Shown: piece by piece, positions 1-4,443 of the stretch
Layout of the letters: each line of letters starts with the position of its first letter
Numbering within the stretch: the stretch's first letter is position 1
Assembly: GCA_013215515.1 (NCBI GenBank)
Contig: JABSPC010000688.1
Location: forward strand, 1 to 5,045
Direction of reading: 5' to 3'
From: Crocinitomicaceae bacterium
Lineage (GTDB): Bacteria; Bacteroidota; Bacteroidia; Flavobacteriales_D; Crocinitomicaceae
Length of the DNA stretch: 5,045 nt
The notes under the pieces: model-generated
What the model was told of the DNA's origin: nothing
Seen by the model: the letters and a program-made list of their open reading frames with translations, nothing else
The model's database searches: none
Program-made: the position numbers and the translations under genes

Positions 1-314
1 ACATCACCGTCGTACTTTTCAATCAACATTTCAGACAAAGTAAATATCGCCTGAGATTTGCGTGGTGAAAGTCCACACGGGCGAATGATTTCCTTAATTT
101 CTTCAACGGTCAACTTGACCATATCAAAAGGGTTATCGGCAAGGTTAAAAAGGGAAGGAGTGATCAAATTAACCCGTTTGTCAGTGCATTGGGCCGAAAG
201 TAAAACCGAAATAAGTAAAGTGTATGAATCTTTATGATCCAGTGGGATAGGCGTTTCAGGATATAATCTTTCCAATTCCTCAACGATATATTTTGTCTTT
301 TCTGCTTTTGTCAT
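1..314 (-). CDS. nth: Endonuclease III, 5' part (cut by the window's left edge)
   Basis: This is the first 104 codons of endonuclease III, the base-excision-repair glycosylase/AP lyase that removes oxidised pyrimidines from DNA in the cytoplasm. What is visible is the N-terminal helical domain. Residues 40-49 read SAQCTDKRVN, the family signature around the conserved Gln (here Gln42) that inserts into the DNA helix, and residues 80-90 contain CGLSPRKSQAI, the segment matching the family's 'vGlyn.KA..I'. The catalytic Lys of the helix-hairpin-helix, the catalytic Asp and the 4Fe-4S cysteines would lie to the left of the window, so their integrity cannot be judged. The start ATG at 314-312 overlaps the stop of the upstream TPR gene (ATGA), which fixes the start and suggests translational coupling. 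No internal stop is seen. The family call is firm; only MutY-like relatives are alternatives, and the SAQCTD motif favours Nth. Confidence 0.93.
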   Translation of the reverse strand, partial: MTKAEKTKYIVEELERLYPETPIPLDHKDSYTLLISVLLSAQCTDKRVNLITPSLFNLADNPFDMVKLTVEEIKEIIRPCGLSPRKSQAIFTLSEMLIEKYDGD

Positions 315-943
315 TTGATCTTAAATCCGTTTCTAATAAATCGTATAAATTCTTTGAACTGGTTCTTTGATGTAAACACTTTCTTAAATTCTTTTGAACC
401 CGATTCTGACTCTTTTGAATTCTCATCGAGATGCTCAACTTCTTGCGCCGCTTCTTGATTGGTTAACGCTGAAGGTTGAGATGGTGCGTCAGTTGCTTCT
501 AAATCATCCATTACATCAAGTAAACCATTTTCTTGCTCGGACAATTTATCGGCTCTTGCAAAACGTTCTTGGGATTGCTTTTTATACCCCATTTCCTCAA
601 GTAACATACCCAAGTTATTCTGAGCTATGGCATCTTCTGGATCCAAATCAACAGCCTTTTCATAATCTTCAATAGCACCTTCCATATCACCAAAATGCTT
701 TTTAGCAAATGCTCTTGATGCATAGCGGTATGAATAATTAGGCTGTAATTTAATCGCACGGTTAAAGTCGCCAAAACAACGAAGCTTATCGTTTTTGTGC
801 AAATACGCCACACCTCGATCTGAGATAATATTATAATCATCAGGAGCCTCGCTCAAAGCTTGAGTGTAAAGTTCAATAGCTGCGTCGATGTCTCCATCTT
901 TGAGCCTATTGGTAGCTTCTTCGTGTGTTTTATTCGTGAACAT
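311..943 (-). CDS. Cytoplasmic tetratricopeptide-repeat protein upstream of nth
   Basis: This 210-residue protein has no signal peptide or membrane segment. Residues about 3-136 form four consecutive 34-residue TPR units (roughly 3-36, 37-70, 71-104, 105-136). Typical positions are seen, such as GDIDAAIELYTQAL in repeat 1 and GDMEGAIEDYEKAVDLDP in repeat 3. TPR arrays are protein-interaction scaffolds, so no enzymatic role is implied. Residues about 137-185 are an acidic, low-complexity linker rich in Glu, Ser and Asp. The last 25 residues are strongly basic and aromatic, ending FIRFIRNGFKIK. I recall similar tails in flavobacterial TPR proteins, but that is recollection only. Its TGA stop overlaps the nth ATG, so the two are probably co-transcribed and coupled. 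No Shine-Dalgarno site precedes the ATG at 943, as is usual in Bacteroidota. The partner and cellular role are unknown; a link with DNA repair is only suggested by the operon. Confidence 0.88.
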   Translation of the reverse strand: MFTNKTHEEATNRLKDGDIDAAIELYTQALSEAPDDYNIISDRGVAYLHKNDKLRCFGDFNRAIKLQPNYSYRYASRAFAKKHFGDMEGAIEDYEKAVDLDPEDAIAQNNLGMLLEEMGYKKQSQERFARADKLSEQENGLLDVMDDLEATDAPSQPSALTNQEAAQEVEHLDENSKESESGSKEFKKVFTSKNQFKEFIRFIRNGFKIK

Positions 944-959
944 TCTCTAATTTAGTATT

Positions 960-1211
960 ATGTTCAACAAAGGTATCGACTTTCCTCAATACAGAAAACT
1001 TTCCAACGATAAGGTTTTTGTCAGAATCAATAATGATAGGCAATTTGATGAAGTTCAAATCATAGGAAAGAAAGCGCGATTCCATACAGTGGAAGCTATT
1101 CAGTATCCAGAAATACTTAAAATAATAGATCTTCTTTCTTACGAAATGGAAGGTTATTTAGAATCCAACGAAAAGGAATTCAAGGATTTATTGAAGCGCT
1201 ATTCTTTGTGA
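960..1211 (+). CDS. Small conserved-looking protein of unknown function
   Basis: This 83-residue protein has no signal peptide, membrane segment or recognised domain, so it is probably cytoplasmic. It is rich in charged residues and has a mixed strand/helix look: an N-terminal part with FPQYRKLSNDKVFVRI (residues 8-23), a central FDEVQIIGKKARFH segment and a C-terminal amphipathic helix. The F-P-x-Y-R-K start followed by a 'F-x-E-x-Q-x-I-G' segment resembles small hypothetical proteins I recall from Flavobacteriales, which is the main reason to treat it as real; this is memory, not a search. The ATG at 960 is the only ATG upstream of the conserved part. It lies 16 bases from the divergent TPR start, with no Shine-Dalgarno site. 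A weak promoter candidate for it is CATCTTTG at 895-902 within the TPR gene. Its 3' end overlaps, tail to tail, 24 bases of the esterase locus. No function is proposed. Confidence 0.68.
   Translation: MFNKGIDFPQYRKLSNDKVFVRINNDRQFDEVQIIGKKARFHTVEAIQYPEILKIIDLLSYEMEGYLESNEKEFKDLLKRYSL
968..998 (-). promoter_or_regulatory. Candidate promoter of the TPR-nth operon, inside the divergent gene
   Basis: Read on the minus strand, 975-968 is TACCTTTG, a perfect match to the Bacteroidota -7 element TAnnTTTG. Nineteen bases upstream, 998-995 is TTTT, a partial match to the -33 TTTG element. Transcription would start near 961, giving a leader of about 18 bases before the ATG at 943. The site lies within codons 3-6 (the -7 element) and codon 12 onward (the -33 element) of the divergent small gene. 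Position and spacing are good, but the -33 element is weak and no expression data are available. Confidence 0.55.
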
Positions 1212-1451
1212 AACTTGAGGCAATGAATTCAATTTCAAAACATAAATTCCTGGTCTCAATCCACTTAAATCTATAGTTGTCAATTTGGCTTTTACCTTTT
1301 GGGAATGTAGTAGTTTTCCTGCCGTTGAATAGACTTCAAGCACATCTTCCTCCTTTGGAGTAATTTCAAATTCCTTTTCTGTCGAGATAGATGAAATCAA
1401 AATTCCATTCGATGTTAATTTTTCTATTCCTGCTTGAACTGGGTTTGAATG
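1188..1451 (-). pseudogene. Stranded T9SS type A C-terminal sorting domain of the esterase
   Basis: This is the in-frame continuation of the esterase after its TAG at 1454-1452, running 87 sense codons to a TAA at 1190-1188. In readthrough numbering (residues 284-370) a linker of about 25 residues is followed by a sorting domain of about 60 residues. It has the usual order: a FEI-TP-x-x-x-D-V-L-EVY strand pair, a turn with AGKLL, 'TTIDLSGLRPGIYVLKL' (GIY at about 351-353) and the terminal QRIALQ. This matches the Por secretion system C-terminal sorting domain, which directs proteins through the type IX system to the cell surface and is then removed. There is no signal peptide or initiation site of its own; the first internal ATG (1400) would make only a bare 70-residue domain with no export signal. 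I therefore read it as the detached tail of the upstream gene, not as a gene. The last 24 bases overlap the convergent small gene. Confidence 0.8.
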
Positions 1452-2300
1452 CTACCATTGACGCAAGAAATTCCAACATTCGATGGATTCAGAAAAGTCA
1501 TTATCCGGTTGAGCGAAAAAATTGTGACTACCTCCATTTACTCTCCAGAACTCAAGTGCATTGGGCTGAGAACATGTTTGATATACAAAGCGGTCAACTT
1601 TGAGATCATCAATCGTTGAGTCAATGATTTGCGTTGAATCTGCCGTCGTTGAGCAACCATGTGCATTGATCCAAAAGTTAAGCGTTTCCGGCACTAAACT
1701 TAATGACGGTAAGGCACCTGAAGCAAAGGATATTATTGGATCCAGTGTTCCGTGAAAGTGAATAACCGGAGTAATATAGCTTGGAGCGCAATGTGTAATA
1801 TCCTCAGTCGACATTGTTCCCGATAAAGCACCAATTGCAGCGACCCGATTGTTTAGTTCACAAGCTAATTTATAGGCCATTATACTGCCCATTGAAAATC
1901 CTTCAATGTAAATTTTAGTCGGATCAGCATTGTGATTTAGGATCATATCGTCTATAAGGGCATCGAAGAAATCAAAATCATTCGATGATGATGCCAGTAA
2001 GGTTCCATTGTTCCATGATGTATGTCCGAATATAATTTTCTCGCCTTGAGGGTAAATTGCTATAAATCTGGCGGTATCACTAATTTGGTCGAACCCTGCA
2101 TTTACAAGGTTTGTTGAAAGATCTCCAATTCCATGAAGGATAAATACAACTGGAAGTGACTCGATTGTAGCATCAAACCCTACTGGTAAATATTGAACGA
2201 AAGTTCTGTTTGCACCATCAATGTCAACAGTTTCATTTGTTTGTTGTGACCAAGATATTGCTGACAATAATAGGGTTATCAGAAGAGTGACTGGTTTCAT
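1452..2300 (-). CDS. Secreted alpha/beta-hydrolase, LpqC/PHB-depolymerase-like esterase, ending early
   Basis: This 282-residue exported serine esterase resembles the LpqC / poly(3-hydroxybutyrate) depolymerase and feruloyl esterase group. Residues 1-18 are a Sec signal peptide with a Leu/Ile-rich core, probably cleaved before QQ at 19-20. The oxyanion-side strand reads VVFILHGIGD (51-60). The nucleophile elbow is GFSMG with Ser136, the acid is probably Asp187 in HFHGTLDP, and the base is probably His259 in GGSHNFF, so the catalytic set is complete. The substrate cannot be named; short-chain polyesters or acyl-sugar esters are typical of the group. The ATG at 2300 is set by the signal peptide and a strong promoter just upstream. 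The hydrolase domain seems whole, but a TAG follows Trp282 and removes an in-frame T9SS sorting domain. The product would then stay in the periplasm or be lost, not reach the surface. The gene appears to be monocistronic. Confidence 0.88.
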   Translation of the reverse strand: MKPVTLLITLLLSAISWSQQTNETVDIDGANRTFVQYLPVGFDATIESLPVVFILHGIGDLSTNLVNAGFDQISDTARFIAIYPQGEKIIFGHTSWNNGTLLASSSNDFDFFDALIDDMILNHNADPTKIYIEGFSMGSIMAYKLACELNNRVAAIGALSGTMSTEDITHCAPSYITPVIHFHGTLDPIISFASGALPSLSLVPETLNFWINAHGCSTTADSTQIIDSTIDDLKVDRFVYQTCSQPNALEFWRVNGGSHNFFAQPDNDFSESIECWNFLRQW

Positions 2301-2314
2301 TGCTAAATTTTATA

Positions 2315-2345
2315 CAAAGATACGATTTGATCTTCGCTGTTTAAA
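2315..2345 (-). promoter_or_regulatory. Promoter of the esterase gene
   Basis: On the minus strand, 2322-2315 is TATCTTTG, a perfect TAnnTTTG -7 element. The sequence TTTA at 2345-2342 matches three of four bases of the -33 TTTG, with the preferred 19-base spacer. The start of transcription would fall around 2310, leaving a very short, A/T-rich leader of about 10 bases before the ATG at 2300. This is the best-formed promoter in the window. Confidence 0.7.
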
Positions 2346-2576
2346 TATTTGATTTTGGTAGGCCCAAGACTCCATTTACATTCTTAGTTTATGCGATGAA
2401 CACTTCGCTTTTCAAATGTGTTCCTTCTTACATTGGGATTTGGCAACATTGATGTCGGGATTACTTGAGTAAAATAGTTCAACGTGATAAACACTGTACG
2501 TAACCCTGATAATGGCAGGTAGTACTTTTGTGATATTCAGATAGGACTATAAAGGAGAATGGTTCAGCGGGAAGTA
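2346..2576. other. Gene-free stretch between the esterase promoter and the MORN gene
   Basis: I find no gene here on either strand. Its contents are as follows. There is a 50-codon open frame on the minus strand (2536-2384, bounded by TGA and TAA) whose only internal ATG leaves 21 codons. There is a lone TACTTTTG at 2523-2530 on the plus strand that matches a -7 element but has no -33 partner and no gene behind it. There is a 6-base-pair inverted repeat GAACAC/GTGTTC (2398-2403 with 2418-2423), and a short CCTG/CAGG hairpin (about 2505-2519). None is followed by a T run, so no rho-independent terminator is supported for the MORN gene, which is transcribed into this stretch. Confidence 0.5.
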
Positions 2577-2987
2577 TTATTGCTCGAGGTCTTTTTTATA
2601 CTTCACCGTTATGTCTAGAACGCCATCTTCAAAGTAATAATAAACCTTTCCATTCCCGTTTTTTAACGTGTCAAGCTTCAATGGATTTCCTTTGTTATCA
2701 AAGCATGATGTTACTTTCATAAGTTTTCCCATTTTCCACAGCCTTTCTTGATACAATTCACCATTTTCATGATAGATTTTCCATTCACCTGTAGCCTTCT
2801 CATCTGTAAAATCAGCAACGCGACTGATTTCACCATTTTCATAATAGCTTTTTAACCCAGTCAGTATTCCATTCTCAAGCTACCCAACTTCTTTAACCTT
2901 TCCACTGTCGTAATACTGTATCTGTGATTGGGAATTAACAGTATTCAGTAAAGCATTGAAAAGAATTAGTAGTGCTACCTCTTTCAT
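2577..2987 (-). pseudogene. Secreted MORN-repeat (YwqK-like) protein broken by an in-frame TAG
   Basis: The frame from ATG 2987 to TAA 2577 has 136 codons with a single TAG at codon 36 (2882-2880). Residues 1-19 or so are a Sec signal peptide (MKEVALLILFNALLNTVNS). The repeats are of the MORN_2 type, with the pattern 'Y-Y-x-x-G-x-x-x-x-x-x-x-x-x-x-x-G': YYDSGK (25-30), YYENGEI (48-54), YHENGEL (72-78) and, after LKNGNG (108-113), YYYFEDGVL (116-124). Such proteins are often labelled 'toxin-antitoxin system YwqK family antitoxin' in Bacteroidota, although a secreted copy is unlikely to be an antitoxin. No toxin gene is next to it. The TAG falls inside the first repeat; a single C-to-T change in a CAG (Gln) codon would explain it. 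The 35-residue product left is little more than the signal peptide. ATG 2987 is preferred over the in-frame ATG at 3149, since the added 54 residues would precede the signal peptide and show no family likeness. Confidence 0.78.
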
Positions 2988-3148
2988 ATAATTATGTTGA
3001 TGAATTGATAATCTATCGTAAATGTAATTGAAAACTGAACTTATACCCCCTACACTCTGAAAGTAAGAAGTTTTACATACCACCGAGAAGTAGACGCGAA
3101 GTGAAACAAAGCAATCTCCACCGTTAAATCCGAAAGAAAGAGCATTCA
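2988..3148. other. Divergent intergenic region between the MORN gene and the envelope operon
   Basis: This 161-base region separates two divergent genes and should hold both promoters, but neither is clear. On the minus strand TACATTTA (about 3023-3016) matches seven of eight -7 positions for the MORN gene, with no -33 partner. On the plus strand I see no good TAnnTTTG. The minus strand is open throughout in the MORN frame, and the segment about 3090-3140 is richer in G+C and includes an imperfect direct repeat (CGAGAAGT / CGCGAAGT, about 3083-3101). Confidence 0.35.
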
Positions 3149-3637
3149 ATGTTCAATTTTACTTATATTCATACTGTGAAACATCTCTGCCTTTTTATCC
3201 TACTATTTGCCATTGGATCGTGTTCCTTGAATTCAACTCAGGAGGACTCCTTAAATCAAGCAAAAAATAAATATATTGAAGCGAGAAACGAAGGCATTAT
3301 TATTACCTATGTCGAGTTCACACATCCGAAGGTTGTTCGTTACTACAAAGATCTCGGAGACAATGTGTTCATTGATCGATTTGATTTAGAGGTCGGCGTT
3401 GGTTCGTTGTTTTTGCAAGACGGTGCCATCAAAGAAACAAATTGGGACGGTGACAATATCCACGTTAAATATGAATTTCTGGGAGTTCTCGAAACTGAAT
3501 TTCGATTAGAAGGAAGCCAAGAATTTATTTATGCAATGTCTGGCGATGATGGTAAATCATGGCATTTTGTGGAGGAGAAGGACTATTACAACGACAAAAT
3601 TATTAAGGCTAAGGACAGATTGATAAAAAAATGCTGA
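3149..3637 (+). CDS. Small lipoprotein of unknown function, first gene of the envelope operon
   Basis: This is a predicted lipoprotein of 162 residues as drawn. A hydrophobic segment (residues 13-22) leads to the lipobox IGSC with the modified Cys at 25, so the mature protein starts CSLNSTQ and should be anchored in the outer membrane or facing the periplasm. The mature part of about 138 residues has an N-terminal helix (about 33-48) followed by mainly beta sequence, with FIYAMSGDDGKSWHFVE near the C-terminus. I recognise no family. Start choice is open: ATG 3149 gives a 12-residue n-region, while the in-frame GTG at 3176 gives a compact signal peptide beginning (M)KHLCLFILLF. The GTG start fits lipoprotein signals better and the following operon gene also uses GTG. 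The stop overlaps the next gene by 7 bases, pointing to co-transcription and coupling. The name cannot go beyond lipoprotein. Confidence 0.8.
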   Translation: MFNFTYIHTVKHLCLFILLFAIGSCSLNSTQEDSLNQAKNKYIEARNEGIIITYVEFTHPKVVRYYKDLGDNVFIDRFDLEVGVGSLFLQDGAIKETNWDGDNIHVKYEFLGVLETEFRLEGSQEFIYAMSGDDGKSWHFVEEKDYYNDKIIKAKDRLIKKC

Positions 3638-4443
3638 AGTTACTTTTAAGTGGTTTATTGATTGGTTTGTTCCAATTCTCTTACGCACAAGGATGGGTTC
3701 CGTCAGGAGGTAAATCTATGTCGATGGCGAATGCATCCGTTTGCAATAATGACGTTTGGGGATTTCATAACAATCCTGGGGCTTTAGCCGATGTGGAGAA
3801 GATCACTGTTGGACTTTCCTATGAAAATCGATTCTTACTCAAAGAACTTCAAAGTCAAGGAATAGCAGTTGCGGTTCCCTTGAAAATGGGCGTGCTTTCT
3901 TTCGGAGGCCATATGTACGGTTACAATCAGTTTAGATCATATAAAGCTGGATTAGGATATAGTATGAAGCTTGCGGATAAATTTTACGCTGGGGTTCAAC
4001 TGAATTATCAAGGTTTACGGCTATCGCAGAATTACGGAGGTGTAAACTCAATGACTGCTGAAGTTGGAGTTTATGGTAAGATCACTGATCAATGGAAAGT
4101 CGGAATTGCTGTTTTTAATTTAGGCCGCTCAAAATTGTCTGATTACCAAGACGACCGATTTTCAACGATAATGCGTATCGGCTCTTCCTATACCTTTTCT
4201 AAAAAAGTAATGTTTTCAGGAGAATTTGAAAAGGACCTAGATAACCCCATTCGATTAAGAACAGGAATGGAATATCAGTTGATTAATAATTTTTTCGTGC
4301 GTGGCGGATTCGCAACTGCTCCCGTTGAACTCACATTTGGGTTTGGATATAAATTCAAACAAATTCAATTGAATTTCGGAAGCGCATACCATCAAATATT
4401 AGGGTGGTCTCCCCATTTTTCACTTGTATATCAATCAAAGTAG
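3631..4443 (+). CDS. PorV/PorQ-like outer membrane beta-barrel protein
   Basis: This 270-residue outer membrane barrel has a cleavable Sec signal peptide (residues 1-19, cleaved after SYA, mature start QGWVPSGG). The mature N-terminus has the hallmark of the PorV/PorQ group, itself FadL-like: GGKSMSMANASV (about 26-37), then DVWGFHNNPGALAD (about 41-54), the counterpart of the usual 'D-W-x-x-x-N-P-A-G-L-A'. The rest alternates short beta strands with aromatic and glycine residues (for example YKAGLGYSMKLADKFYAGVQL). At about 250 mature residues it is shorter than the PorV and PorQ of the T9SS, so it is probably a paralogue and not one of those components. Known members act as T9SS shuttle or attachment factors or in hydrophobic transport; its cargo is unknown. 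ATG 3631 lies within the 3' end of the lipoprotein gene. It ends in TAG directly before the GTG of the next gene, so the three form one operon. Confidence 0.82.
   Translation: MLKLLLSGLLIGLFQFSYAQGWVPSGGKSMSMANASVCNNDVWGFHNNPGALADVEKITVGLSYENRFLLKELQSQGIAVAVPLKMGVLSFGGHMYGYNQFRSYKAGLGYSMKLADKFYAGVQLNYQGLRLSQNYGGVNSMTAEVGVYGKITDQWKVGIAVFNLGRSKLSDYQDDRFSTIMRIGSSYTFSKKVMFSGEFEKDLDNPIRLRTGMEYQLINNFFVRGGFATAPVELTFGFGYKFKQIQLNFGSAYHQILGWSPHFSLVYQSK

Noticed and set aside
394..675. 93-codon open frame on the plus strand
   Set aside because: It lies wholly antisense to the TPR gene, whose repeats are unmistakable, and shows no domain or promoter of its own.
625..840. 71-codon open frame on the minus strand in another frame of the TPR gene
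   Set aside because: It is an out-of-frame shadow of the TPR repeats, with no independent support.
1452..1460. Viral-type TAG readthrough signal (TAG-CARYYA) after the esterase
   Set aside because: The bases after the TAG are CATTCA, which miss the required purine at the third position, and this signal is known from eukaryotic viruses, not from bacteria.
1391..1603. 70-codon open frame on the plus strand with a hydrophobic N-terminus
   Set aside because: It is antisense to the esterase, whose catalytic His region and sorting domain explain the sequence. The signal-peptide look comes from the reverse of a Ser/Asn/Lys-rich linker.
2398..2423. Inverted repeat GAACAC / GTGTTC as a terminator
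   Set aside because: Only six base pairs with a 14-base loop and no following T run on either strand.
2559..2618. 19-codon ORF (ATG 2559) preceded by AAAGGAG and a TACTTTTG element
   Set aside because: The AGGAG is only two bases from the ATG, Bacteroidota seldom rely on such sites, there is no -33 element, and the ORF is antisense to the end of the MORN gene.
2880..3149. 89-codon ORF from ATG 3149 on the minus strand taken as a complete gene
   Set aside because: Its real coding part starts at 2987 with a signal peptide; the first 54 codons have no support and the stop is the internal TAG of the MORN gene.
4441..4443. Genome-wide reassignment of TAG to an amino acid
   Set aside because: Here TAG separates a finished barrel protein from a GTG start and a clean signal peptide; reading through would bury a signal peptide inside a fusion.
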